DNA of 11,428 nucleotides from DRTC01 sp964521025. GTDB lineage: Bacteria > Cloacimonadota > Cloacimonadia > Cloacimonadales > TCS61. The position numbers were made by a program, and so were the translations under genes. The notes beneath the pieces are model-generated. The model worked only from the letters and a program-made list of their open reading frames with translations. It made no database searches and was not told the origin of the DNA. Shown piece after piece: positions 1 to 7,159 of this stretch. The first letter of the stretch is position 1. Each line of letters begins with the position of its first letter. The stretch spans positions 1-11,428 of the forward strand of contig CAZFPK010000083.1 of NCBI GenBank assembly GCA_964521025.1. Direction: 5' to 3'.

Positions 1-22
1 CACTCGAAGAGTGGCTTTTTTT
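1..22 (+). terminator. Intrinsic terminator, cut by the left window edge
   Basis: The arms CACTC (1-5) and GAGTG (9-13) pair around a GAA loop, followed by GGC and seven T (16-22). The GGC after the right arm suggests the left arm continues outside the window as GCC. It probably ends a plus-strand gene lying just upstream. Confidence 0.6.
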
Positions 23-44
23 CTATGCTTGTCATAGAAAAAAA
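16..44. repeat. 12-bp inverted repeat built on the terminator T-tract
   Basis: Seven T plus CTATG (16-27) pair perfectly with CATAG plus seven A (33-44) around the loop CTTGT. The T-tract that would end the upstream transcript is therefore also the left arm of a second hairpin. On the minus strand the same element reads as a hairpin followed by no T-run of its own, so a second terminator is not clear. Confidence 0.5.
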
Positions 45-57
45 ATAGAAACTTATT

Positions 58-87
58 ATCCCGAATTTCAATCCTTTCGGGATTTTT
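58..87 (+). terminator. Terminator-like hairpin
   Basis: ATCCCGAA (58-65) pairs perfectly with TTCGGGAT (76-83) around a 10-nt loop and runs into TTTTT (83-87). The left arm lies in a 15-mer (57-71) that recurs exactly at 333-347 without its partner arm, so this could be part of a dispersed repeat rather than a dedicated terminator. Confidence 0.5.
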
Positions 88-124
88 GAAGAATCAGAAA
101 AATTCAGGGAGAGTTTTGAATATT

Positions 125-192
125 CAATTACCAACAAGAAATGTCCAATAACCAGCAGGAAATATCCAATAATAAAGGGAAGGACGAATATC
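125..192. repeat. Degenerate 21-bp tandem repeat
   Basis: Three units begin with CAAT and end with TC: 125-145 and 146-166 are 21 nt each and differ at four positions; the third (167-192) is 26 nt and diverged inside. In 21-nt register it keeps an open frame on the minus strand rich in hydrophobic and aromatic residues, which explains a spurious antisense frame here. I consider it noncoding. Confidence 0.5.
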
Positions 193-214
193 AAAAAACT
201 CCGCAGGTGTAAGT

Positions 215-313
215 AAACTCCAAAGGAGTTTAATGCTAATAGTCGGAGGTGTGAACCTCGGGGATAAAAGAAAACAATGGAAACAACTCCGCAGGAGTTG
301 AATATTAATAACC
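215..313. repeat. Cluster of short palindromes (AACTCC-type hairpins)
   Basis: AAACTCC/GGAGTTT (215-231, loop AAA), GAGGT/ACCTC (246-259, loop GTGA) and CAACTCC/GGAGTTG (284-300, loop GCA) follow one another, the last leading into AATATTAATAACC (301-313). A half-copy, AACTCCGCAGG, lies at 198-208. The first and third share the AACTCC...GGAGTT core with different loops, so they are copies of one element. There is no T-run after any of them, so they are not ordinary terminators. Confidence 0.55.
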
Positions 314-381
314 TCATTTTCGTCTTGACAAATATCCCGAATTTCAAAAAAAAGTCCCATCGAATTTGGATATATTAATTT

Positions 382-448
382 CAATACACCTGTATTGGAA
401 TGAATTTTCAGATAATTTTTTGTAACTGATTCCGATGCTTTGCGTTGG
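382..448. repeat. Two further small hairpins
   Basis: CAATACA (382-388) and TGTATTG (391-397) form a 16-nt perfect palindrome around CC. CCGATGC (432-438) and GCGTTGG (442-448) form a 7-bp stem with two G-T pairs around TTT. The wobble pairs preserve the RNA stem although the DNA palindrome has decayed, which hints at function as RNA. The stretch between them shows nothing recognisable. Confidence 0.4.
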
Positions 449-606
449 TATGAATAATTAGAAAAGAGTTTCGCATAATTGGGTATTTTTGAGAATAATA
501 AAAAAAAGCCAGAAATTCCAATAATTCAATTCAATTTAATCCCTAACCGTCTTCGCTGGACTAAAGACCAAAACCTCTTGCAAAGAGAAGGGGAAATAGA
601 AGTCAT

Positions 607-626
607 CCCTCTCTTTGGAGAGAGGG
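607..626. repeat. 8-bp palindrome in the operon leader
   Basis: CCCTCTCT (607-614) pairs with AGAGAGGG (619-626) around TTGG. A weaker relative, CTCTT/AAGAG, lies at 575-587. The pyrimidine-arm/purine-arm pattern resembles the hairpin after the PHP gene (11293-11311), so these may belong to one dispersed family. No T-run follows, and it sits about 70 nt before the ABC start. Confidence 0.4.
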
Positions 627-646
627 AGCGAGGATGAGTTAGAAAT

Positions 647-664
647 TGGATTTTGCAGAATCCA
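647..664 (+). other. Hairpin in the 5' leader just before the ABC operon
   Basis: TGGATT (647-652) and AATCCA (659-664) form a 6-bp stem with a 6-nt loop, ending about 16 nt before the Shine-Dalgarno AAGGAG (681-686). The position would allow an effect on transcript stability or ribosome access, but nothing in the sequence shows that. Confidence 0.3.
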
Positions 665-694
665 TATTAATAAATAAGAAAAGGAGAAAACAAT

Positions 695-1629
<935 letters not shown>

Positions 1630-1630
<1 letters not shown>

Positions 1631-2343
1631 TGAACTATACTTCCATCATTGCAAAAAAAGAAATGAAGAATTATTTCAGTTCCGCAGCCGCTTATATTGT
1701 GCTGGTTATTTTCCTGATTATTTCCGGCTGGTTTTTTGCCAGTCCGCTCTTTCTCAATAACCTGGCGGAAATGAGATCACTTTTCGGTATTGTCCCCATC
1801 ATTTATATTTTCTTCATTCCTGCGATCACCATGGGATTATTGGCAAGGGAAAAAAATAACGGCACTCTCGAACTTCTGACAACATTCCCGGTCAAAGATG
1901 GGGAAATAATCATGGGTAAATTCCGGGCTTCCGTAAAGGTGATAATTATTGGATTAGCATTTACTTTGATCCATTTTTTCACGATCTTAATCCTTGGAAA
2001 AAATATCGATTTCGGAGCGATCTTCTGTGGTTATCTCGGATTGATCCTGTTAGGAGCGGTTTACAGTTCCATCGGGATCTTTGCTTCCAGTCTGACCAAT
2101 AATTACATCGTTGCTTTTATCATCAGCTTTTTCATTATCTTTTTCCTGTTCATCCTCGAGTATTCATTGTTCTTCATTCCGAGTTACCTGGTTGGATTTT
2201 TCCAGTATATCAGCATTGGATACCATTTTTCCAATTTCATTAAAGGAGTGATCGACACGCGTGATCTGGTTTATTTCATCAGTTTGATCGTTCTCTTTTT
2301 GAAACTGGCGACTATTATGCTGAATTCCAGGAAATGGAGATAG
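1630..2343 (+). CDS. ABC-2 type permease, GldF-like
   Basis: Membrane subunit partnering the upstream ATPase. The 237 residues show about six hydrophobic spans, near 20-40, 54-72, 103-124, 130-155, 162-185 and 213-232. After span 2 comes the ABC-2 coupling segment REKNNGTLELLTTFPV followed by GKF, the cytosolic stretch thought to contact the ATPase. The start is ATG in a TAATG overlap with the previous stop; its Shine-Dalgarno AAGGAGG (1617-1623) lies inside the end of the ATPase gene, where it encodes the Glu-Glu-Gly-Gly tail, so translation is probably coupled. The length fits GldF and related permeases that lack a large periplasmic domain. The transported substrate cannot be read from the sequence. 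Confidence 0.88.
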
Positions 2344-2352
2344 GAGGAAATC

Positions 2353-3936
2353 ATGAGAAAAAATAGAACATTATGGATAAACCTGTTAATATTTGTCGCG
2401 ATCATAGTTTTTGTTAATCTTATCTCGATCCCTATTTTTACGAGATTAGACCTTTCCAAAGGTAAGATATATTCTCTTTCAAAAGCGAGTAAAAATGCCG
2501 CTAAAAGTCTGGAAGACAGGTTGATCGTGAAAGCATATTTTTCCAAGAATCTACCCGGAGAATTTGCCGATGCGCGCCGTTTCACGCAAGACCTTTTGTC
2601 GGAATATCAAGCATATTCACGAGGAAAACTCCGTTTTGAATTCATCGATCCCACAGATGAGGAAACTTTGAAGGAAGAAGCCCGGAAGAATAACATAACT
2701 CCCGCAACTATGCGTGTTAATGAAAATGACCAACTCGTGATCCGGGAAGTTTATCTCGGTCTGGCATTTTTATATCAGGATAAAACAGAAGCGATCCCTT
2801 TGATCCAGAACACCCAGGGACTCGAATATGACATAACGAGCACGATCAAAAAAATTACTGCGATTGGATTGAAGAAAGTCGCCATCTTTTCGATCGAGGA
2901 AGAAATTCCTCCGCAATACCCGGGAATGCCTCCGCAAAACGATAATTTCCAGAAGATCAGGCAAATGATCTCCGAAAGTTATGAAGTCATCAAAACAGAC
3001 CTCTCCTCGGAAATCGAAAGTTCGGTCGATGTTCTTGTTTTCACGGGAATTAAGGATTCTCTTTCCGGATCGCAACTTTATAACCTTGATCAATTTTTGA
3101 TGTTAGGCGGGAATATCCTCTTTTTCCAGGATCGAGTAGCAGCAGACCTGCAGACTCAAAAAGCAGAACCGATCATTTCCAATCTGTTCGCTCTTTTCCG
3201 AAATTATGGAATTAACATCAAAACGAACCTGGTTGCTGATGCTGATTGTGGTCATGTTTCCGTGCAGAGGCAGCAGGGATTCTTCAAAATAAATACTCCC
3301 ATCAAATACCCGTTTTTCCCGGTCATTCATAATGTGAATAAAGAAAACCTGATCGTGAAGAACCTCGACCAGATGCAGTTGATCTTTGCTTCCGAGATCG
3401 ATACAACGAGAATGAATGAAGGAGTTTCTTTTGAACCGCTGCTCTTTACTTCCAAGAATTCCGGTGAAATCGCCGGTCCTCGTCTCGATATTTCCGTGAT
3501 GCAGTATATGAATCAGAATTTGAATAAAATGTTCATCGAGGAAGCGAAAACAGTTGCCGGTATTTATTCGGGAGTTTTCAAGAGTTATTTTGCTGATGAT
3601 CCTGAATTCCCGGATGCTGCTCTGGAAAATTCCAATGGTAAGATACTTCTCGTAACGGATTCGGAATTCGTCGAAGATATCGGTGGAGCAGGTATCAAAG
3701 GAAATCTCGACTTTGTTTTGAATGCTGTCGATTATATGGCTTCCGATGCCAGTTTGATCGAGATCCGTTCCCGCGAAACAGAATATAAGCCGTTAAAGGA
3801 AATCAGCAATAGTGCTAAAAAGATCATCAAATGGTTGAATATTTTACTGCCTGCAATTCTTCTCATCTTGATTGGAATCATCCTATATCGCAGGGAATTA
3901 AGTAGAAGAAAAATGATTGGAGAGCTTTATGAATAA
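2353..3936 (+). CDS. GldG-like ABC auxiliary protein (ABC_transp_aux family)
   Basis: Membrane-anchored, mostly periplasmic partner of the ABC complex. The 527 residues start with one membrane span (about 8-27), followed by RLDLS (31-35) and YSLS (40-43), the R-x-D-L-S/T ... Y-x-L-S pattern that opens GldG-type proteins. A large soluble region follows, and a second span lies near 495-513 with a short basic cytoplasmic tail. This two-anchor layout and length match GldG and the related ABC_transp_aux proteins. The Shine-Dalgarno AGGAGG (2342-2347) overlaps the permease stop codon and stands 5 nt before ATG. Its 3' end overlaps the next gene by 8 nt. The biochemical role of the family is not established; a substrate-handling or scaffold role is inference. 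Confidence 0.85.
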   Translation: MRKNRTLWINLLIFVAIIVFVNLISIPIFTRLDLSKGKIYSLSKASKNAAKSLEDRLIVKAYFSKNLPGEFADARRFTQDLLSEYQAYSRGKLRFEFIDPTDEETLKEEARKNNITPATMRVNENDQLVIREVYLGLAFLYQDKTEAIPLIQNTQGLEYDITSTIKKITAIGLKKVAIFSIEEEIPPQYPGMPPQNDNFQKIRQMISESYEVIKTDLSSEIESSVDVLVFTGIKDSLSGSQLYNLDQFLMLGGNILFFQDRVAADLQTQKAEPIISNLFALFRNYGINIKTNLVADADCGHVSVQRQQGFFKINTPIKYPFFPVIHNVNKENLIVKNLDQMQLIFASEIDTTRMNEGVSFEPLLFTSKNSGEIAGPRLDISVMQYMNQNLNKMFIEEAKTVAGIYSGVFKSYFADDPEFPDAALENSNGKILLVTDSEFVEDIGGAGIKGNLDFVLNAVDYMASDASLIEIRSRETEYKPLKEISNSAKKIIKWLNILLPAILLILIGIILYRRELSRRKMIGELYE

Positions 3937-4849
3937 AAAAAATTTGATCCCGATTATTGTCCTGATCGTCCTAATCTTGATCTATGTTTTAACCAAAACC
4001 AGGAATTATACTGAAAAACGAATTCAATTTTTTGGTATCGACTCCGTAAAGATCGGTGCGATTGAGTTGATAACCGTGGATGATACACTCAAACTCGCTA
4101 AAACAAATGGTGAATGGTTGCTCGATCATCCGATCAAATATCCGCCCGTGCAGAGAAAAATCGAAGATATTTTCGGAAAAGTATTAACAGTCGAAACATC
4201 GAAAATACCGGTTTCCGAATCCGAATCTACTTTGGAAAAATACAACCTGACAGATAGTCTGGGAACAATCATCAGACTTTATGATTCTGGCAATAAACTT
4301 TTATCAGAATCGATTATCGGGAAGAGCGGGAATTACAATTTTTCTCATGCCCGGAAGAAAGATGAGAACAAAGTCTATCAACTGGTCAGCAATATTTCTT
4401 ATATGATCAAACCGGATATTAAAGGCTGGAGAAATAAAACCATATTGGAATTGGAAGAACTGGAAATTTCTCAGATCAGTTTTGATTCCGAAGAATTTAA
4501 TTACATGTTATCGGCAACGGATTCTTTATGGCAGTATAATGATTTTGTCAGCAGTTTTTCGATCAAAGCACCGAATGCTTCGATGAAGAGTATCAGCAGC
4601 GGATTGAAAAGAGTGAATATCTCCGATTTCATCGATCATGATTTTGAAAGTTATGCGGAAAAATTCAATGAACCGCTTGCGGAATTATCCATAACAACAT
4701 TTACCGGAGATCAGATCAATCTTAAGTTTATCCAGGGAGAAGAAAATAAACTTGTTCTTCAGAAAAATGATGAAACCGAACATCTGTTCATTATTTATGA
4801 AAGCTGGTTGAATAAATTCAAGAAGTCCAAAGAGGATTTTGAGAAATAG
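3929..4849 (+). CDS. DUF4340 domain protein
   Basis: Last gene of the ABC operon, 306 residues with ATG at 3929. A TTG 12 nt upstream could also open the frame, but GGAG at 3919-3922 sits 6 nt before the ATG and the protein then starts directly with its anchor. One N-terminal membrane span (about 6-22, with NKK before it) is followed by a soluble, probably periplasmic, region. The GEW..DHPIKYP stretch (61-72) and the later YNL and GK.GNY.FSHARK segments fit the DUF4340 pattern of repeated beta units. DUF4340 genes often follow GldG-like genes, so it is probably a further subunit of the same complex. Function unknown. The family assignment rests on context and pattern. Confidence 0.75.
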   Translation: MNKKNLIPIIVLIVLILIYVLTKTRNYTEKRIQFFGIDSVKIGAIELITVDDTLKLAKTNGEWLLDHPIKYPPVQRKIEDIFGKVLTVETSKIPVSESESTLEKYNLTDSLGTIIRLYDSGNKLLSESIIGKSGNYNFSHARKKDENKVYQLVSNISYMIKPDIKGWRNKTILELEELEISQISFDSEEFNYMLSATDSLWQYNDFVSSFSIKAPNASMKSISSGLKRVNISDFIDHDFESYAEKFNEPLAELSITTFTGDQINLKFIQGEENKLVLQKNDETEHLFIIYESWLNKFKKSKEDFEK

Positions 4850-4853
4850 ATTT

Positions 4854-4911
4854 AACAGCGAACAATAACGAACAAAAAACAACAAAAAATAACTAGCAAA
4901 TACAAATAGAA
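4854..4911. repeat. A/C-rich low-complexity spacer
   Basis: Almost devoid of G and T, with a direct repeat of CGAACAA (4859-4865 and 4869-4875) and further AACAA-type steps. On the plus strand this gives an unstructured RNA stretch just before the terminator hairpin, which would keep the hairpin free to fold. No function beyond that is visible. Confidence 0.35.
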
Positions 4912-4922
4912 TTAGTTGCTTG

Positions 4923-4950
4923 ATCCCACGCTCCTGCGTGGGATTTTTTT
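4923..4950 (+). terminator. Intrinsic terminator of the ABC operon
   Basis: ATCCCACGC (4923-4931) and GCGTGGGAT (4936-4944) form a perfect 9-bp GC-rich stem around TCCT, and the last base begins a run of seven T (4944-4950). It lies 73 nt after the DUF4340 stop, with no other plus-strand gene between. Confidence 0.85.
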
Positions 4951-4968
4951 ACAAAATTATCAATTCAT

Positions 4969-4994
4969 CATTCCCAATCCCCTGATTGGGAATG
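4969..4994. repeat. 11-bp perfect palindrome
   Basis: CATTCCCAATC (4969-4979) and GATTGGGAATG (4984-4994) pair around CCCT. This is the longest GC-containing stem in the window. Neither strand has a T-run after it, so it is not a standard terminator; it belongs with the small hairpins that follow. Confidence 0.5.
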
Positions 4995-5010
4995 TCTGAA
5001 CTCGCTATTT

Positions 5011-5048
5011 TTTTCCCCAGGAAAAGAAATCCACAAATTTATTTGTGG
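5011..5048. repeat. Two adjacent small hairpins
   Basis: TTTTCC/GGAAAA (5011-5025, loop CCA) is followed 5 nt later by CCACAAAT/ATTTGTGG (5031-5048, loop TT; one more T-A pair extends it to 5030-5049). On the minus strand the second hairpin runs into TTTCTTTTCC, so it could end the dCMP deaminase transcript, although it lies about 185 nt beyond that stop. Confidence 0.45.
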
Positions 5049-5071
5049 AAAAATATATGACCGGTGCTTTT

Positions 5072-5108
5072 AACCGTTTTAACTGTTTCAAAACCATTAA
5101 AATGGTTT
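5072..5108. repeat. Degenerate and intact copies of an AAACC(A/G)TT palindrome
   Basis: AACCGTT (5072-5078) faces AACTGTT (5081-5087) with one mismatch; 3 nt later AAACCATT (5091-5098) pairs perfectly with AATGGTTT (5101-5108) around AA. The same palindrome type occurs at 6841-6856 (degenerate) and 6995-7010 (intact), on the other side of the tsaB/dCMP deaminase pair. Confidence 0.45.
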
Positions 5109-5233
5109 GATGATTATGCATCCTAATTTTCCCGCGATCAAAATCATGGGTTTCCAAATGCCTTGAATATGCGCCTTTATAGAATTATAAATACTCAATT
5201 TCTCAGCCGTGTCTATCCGGTAAGAACAGCAGC

Positions 5234-5710
5234 TCAAATGATCCTCTCCAAATTCCCGCTCCCGACATCGACCAGATACATGTTTACGCTAGCTTCTTCC
5301 AGAAGTTCCTGAGCTAATTTATCTTCGTAAGTTTCCGCAATATAGATTGCTTTGATCTCCGCATTGATCAAAATCTTCGAACAGATCGAACAAGGTTGGT
5401 TCGTACAATAAAGAACTCCGTCTTTCACCGATGAACCGTTGATCGCCGCCTGAATTACAGCATTCTGTTCGGCATGAACTCCGCGGCAAAGTTCGTGTCT
5501 TTCACCGGAAGGAACTTTTTTCTGTTTTCTTAAACATCCGGTTTCCGCACAATGTCGAACATGTTTGGGAGCTCCGTTATAACCTGTGGAAATTATCTGG
5601 TTTTCGATAACGATCAAGGCTCCGACTTTTCTTCTTAAACAGGTCGATCTTTTGGAAGCAAGAAAAGCCATTTCCATAAAGTATTGATGCCAGTGTGGTC
5701 TGTCCTTCAT
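5234..5710 (-). CDS. comEB: dCMP deaminase
   Basis: Zinc-dependent cytosolic enzyme converting dCMP to dUMP, the substrate of thymidylate synthase. The 158 residues carry the cytidine/deoxycytidylate deaminase zinc site: His79-Ala-Glu81 (HAEQNA at 79-84) with Glu81 as proton shuttle, and Pro-Cys107-x-x-Cys110. The region before it, with Cys54, Cys59 and Cys75 (HCAETGC ... ELCRGVHAE), is the extra Cys-containing insert typical of dCMP deaminases rather than tRNA adenosine deaminases. The KVGALIV and GYNGAP segments also match. Start is ATG, with GGAG 5 nt upstream on the minus strand. It lies 172 nt downstream of tsaB on the same strand, so the two may be co-transcribed, although the gap contains a repeat. 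The symbol follows the Bacillus homologue and implies nothing about competence. Confidence 0.92.
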   Translation of the reverse strand: MKDRPHWHQYFMEMAFLASKRSTCLRRKVGALIVIENQIISTGYNGAPKHVRHCAETGCLRKQKKVPSGERHELCRGVHAEQNAVIQAAINGSSVKDGVLYCTNQPCSICSKILINAEIKAIYIAETYEDKLAQELLEEASVNMYLVDVGSGNLERII

Positions 5711-5759
5711 TCTGTCTCCAGTTTTAATAATTATTAGTAAAATTGTAATTCTGAGTTCT

Positions 5760-5824
5760 CTTCCTGCTTTTCTCTCGAAGAATCTTCTTAAACTAAATCA
5801 GGAATAAACTAAAGCAGAAGATTC
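5760..5824. repeat. Overlapping inverted repeats between tsaB and the dCMP deaminase gene
   Basis: GAATCTTCT (5780-5788) is a perfect inverted match to AGAAGATTC (5816-5824); CTGCTTT (5764-5770) matches AAAGCAG (5811-5817); and GAAGAATCTTC (5777-5787) is itself a palindrome. The first two pairings share bases, so they would be alternatives. A related stretch, AAGAATCCTCGGAATGACA, lies nearby at about 5844-5862. It resembles a decayed dispersed repeat, and could also fold in the tsaB-dCMP deaminase transcript. Confidence 0.4.
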
Positions 5825-5882
5825 CTTGTTTGGTACGGTTGTAAGAATCCTCGGAATGACACTTATGATTTATTGTAAAAAT

Positions 5883-6566
5883 TCATTGCTGTTGTTCTCT
5901 CATCAATTCTGCCTGCGATTTCCTCAAATAAAATGGTTCCAGGTTGGAAATAAACTCAAAATCGTAATCCGGTATTTTTTTCATCTGTAAAACCAGACCG
6001 ATCAAATTTGATGCCAGAGCAAGATGCTGATGGGGAAGAGCCGGATAAAACTCTATCCCGGAATCGTTGATCAATTTTTTATATTTTTCAAATCCGTCAC
6101 CAATGATCGTTACTTTTTCTTTTATTTTTTTTAAAAAATCAAGCGGTCTTGCATTTTGCGGGGAAATGATCTCATCCATTTCGGGAGAATAAAGAGCAGC
6201 ATAAACTTCATCCATTTTTGCATCTAAAAAAGTCAGGATTGGATATTTATTTCCATATAGATTCGCGGCTAAAAGTTTTAAAGTATTTACCGGAATTAAT
6301 GGGATTTTCCTTCCGAAACATATTCCTTTAGCAGTTGCCAGTCCGATCCTGATACCGGTAAAAGAACCCGGACCGTTTGCCAGGGTGACCAAATCGATTT
6401 CATCGATGGAGATCTTGCTTTGCTTAAGACCTTGATCGAGCATCGGCATTAATCTCTCGGAATGTGTGATTTTAATGTCGAGATAACCGATAAATGTGAT
6501 ATTACGACCTTTGCTGACAGCGATACTTCCTGAGGTTGATGAGGTATTTAAAGCCAGGATATTCAA
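5883..6566 (-). CDS. tsaB: tRNA threonylcarbamoyladenosine biosynthesis protein TsaB
   Basis: Non-catalytic ASKHA-fold partner of TsaD, which with TsaE and TsaC makes t6A at position 37 of ANN-decoding tRNAs in the cytosol. Seen in the 227 residues: opening MNILALNTSS; HSERLMP at 35-41; GPGSFTGIRIG at 65-75, the family's most conserved block; DAKMDEVYAALY at 115-126; and a C-terminal PFYLRKSQA. The length is normal for bacterial TsaB. The start codon is TTG (6564-6566), supported by AGGGAG 6 nt upstream on the minus strand and by the exact fit of the conserved N terminus. A TTGACT on the minus strand (6620-6615) could be a -35, but no matching -10 is seen. Firm call. Confidence 0.95.
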   Translation of the reverse strand: MNILALNTSSTSGSIAVSKGRNITFIGYLDIKITHSERLMPMLDQGLKQSKISIDEIDLVTLANGPGSFTGIRIGLATAKGICFGRKIPLIPVNTLKLLAANLYGNKYPILTFLDAKMDEVYAALYSPEMDEIISPQNARPLDFLKKIKEKVTIIGDGFEKYKKLINDSGIEFYPALPHQHLALASNLIGLVLQMKKIPDYDFEFISNLEPFYLRKSQAELMREQQQ

Positions 6567-6690
6567 GCTCGTCTCCCTAATTTCTTTTGCTCAATTTTTT
6601 TGATCACGGATTGAAGTCAAGCAAAGAATTATGAGAATTTTAAAACAAATACTTGCCATCAGAACGGGACTTGTTCGATTGGTTTGTAAC

Positions 6691-6732
6691 ACGAAACTCT
6701 GTTTCGTTATCAGTATGATTCTCCGAATCATA
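6691..6732. repeat. Two neighbouring 3-nt-loop hairpins
   Basis: ACGAAAC/GTTTCGT (6691-6707, loop TCT) and TATGATTC/GAATCATA (6714-6732, loop TCC) are separated by only 6 nt. Both are perfect. The bases before the first, TTTGTAAC, also stand a few nt before the hairpin at 432-448, and CAGTAT before the second recurs before the hairpin at 6949. Confidence 0.5.
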
Positions 6733-6884
6733 AAAGTCGAGGATTAAATATATTCAGCAAATAGTGTCCAGGCTTTTTCACGGATTGCTTGTGTTGCAAT
6801 TTAGAGATAGCATTTACTCAATTTTCGAAGTAAAATATAAAACCGTTAAAACGTTTATGTTATTATATTCTGTAATTTCGTACA

Positions 6885-6900
6885 CCCTGATAAATCAGGG
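6885..6900. repeat. 16-nt perfect palindrome
   Basis: CCCTGAT (6885-6891) and ATCAGGG (6894-6900) pair around AA. No T-run follows on either strand, so termination is unlikely. Confidence 0.45.
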
Positions 6901-6948
6901 GATTACTCTGAAAAAAAAATAAATTGAAATGAAATTTAATCAGTATAA

Positions 6949-7010
6949 CACCACAATTCATTGTGGTGATACGAAAATCATAAAGATTGTCCCTAACCAT
7001 TTTAATGGTT
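6949..7010. repeat. Two perfect palindromes
   Basis: CACCACAAT/ATTGTGGTG (6949-6968, loop TC) is the strongest stem of this array. AACCATT/AATGGTT (6995-7010, loop TT) is followed by TTT and is the intact twin of the palindrome at 5091-5108. The two are 26 nt apart. Confidence 0.5.
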
Positions 7011-7126
7011 TTTATGAAATTGCTGCATTCAAATTATTCGAAAATTGTAAATCCCATAACTTTTTTGTGCATAATAAATTAAATAAGAATTAATGATTAT
7101 TAATGATTTGTTTTTCCATAATTAAT

Positions 7127-7143
7127 GCTGTTTTTCCAACAGC
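7127..7143 (+). other. Hairpin just upstream of the acyltransferase start
   Basis: GCTGTT (7127-7132) and AACAGC (7138-7143) pair around TTTCC, ending 16 nt before the ATG. The gene lacks a clear Shine-Dalgarno, so this leader structure may matter for initiation. That is inference. Confidence 0.3.
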
Positions 7144-7159
7144 GAAATTTGAGTTATAA

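Larger units (their letters stand above)
1..694. other. Long noncoding region upstream of the ABC operon
   Basis: No convincing gene is present; open frames here are short, and the longest antisense one reads through repeats. The stretch holds edge terminators, a 21-bp tandem repeat (125-192), three palindromes of the AACTCC/GAGGT type (215-300), and further small hairpins at 382-397, 432-448, 575-587, 607-626 and 647-664. The operon promoter should lie here, but I could not pick a convincing -35/-10 pair. Confidence 0.6.
4850..5233. other. Noncoding hairpin array between the converging ABC operon and dCMP deaminase gene
   Basis: No gene is visible. From left to right: an A/C-rich, G-poor stretch (4854-4911), the operon terminator (4923-4950), and five more hairpins packed into 4969-5108. 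The remainder to 5233 contains no palindrome I can support. A minus-strand frame at 5097-5231 is open for about 45 codons but has no start codon at its head and no ribosome binding site. Confidence 0.55.
6567..7159. other. Noncoding hairpin array between divergent tsaB and the acyltransferase gene
   Basis: No gene is visible on either strand. Hairpins lie at 6691-6707, 6714-6732, 6841-6856 (degenerate), 6885-6900, 6949-6968, 6995-7010 and 7127-7143. Promoters for both divergent neighbours must be here or nearby. The last hundred bases before the acyltransferase are very AT-rich, with a direct repeat of TTAATGATT (7090-7098 and 7100-7108). Confidence 0.55.

Noticed and set aside
124..384. Minus-strand open frame of 86 codons
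   Set aside because: It reads through the 21-bp tandem repeat and the palindromes, has no ribosome binding site, and its residues simply reflect the repeats.
5097..5231. Minus-strand frame open for about 45 codons beyond the dCMP deaminase stop
   Set aside because: It has no start codon at its head and no ribosome binding site, and it ends inside a palindrome; possibly a gene remnant, but nothing identifies it.
6592..6620. Possible promoter for tsaB: TTGACT on the minus strand at 6620-6615
   Set aside because: The hexamer 17 nt downstream (AAATTG) is a poor -10 match, so the pair does not meet a fair standard.
4969..7010. CRISPR-like array of repeated palindromes
   Set aside because: The palindromes differ in sequence, spacers are of irregular length, and no repeat of 24-37 nt recurs.
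6567..7159. tRNA or other structured RNA gene
   Set aside because: No cloverleaf with a T-loop GTTCRA match was found; the hairpins are separate small units.
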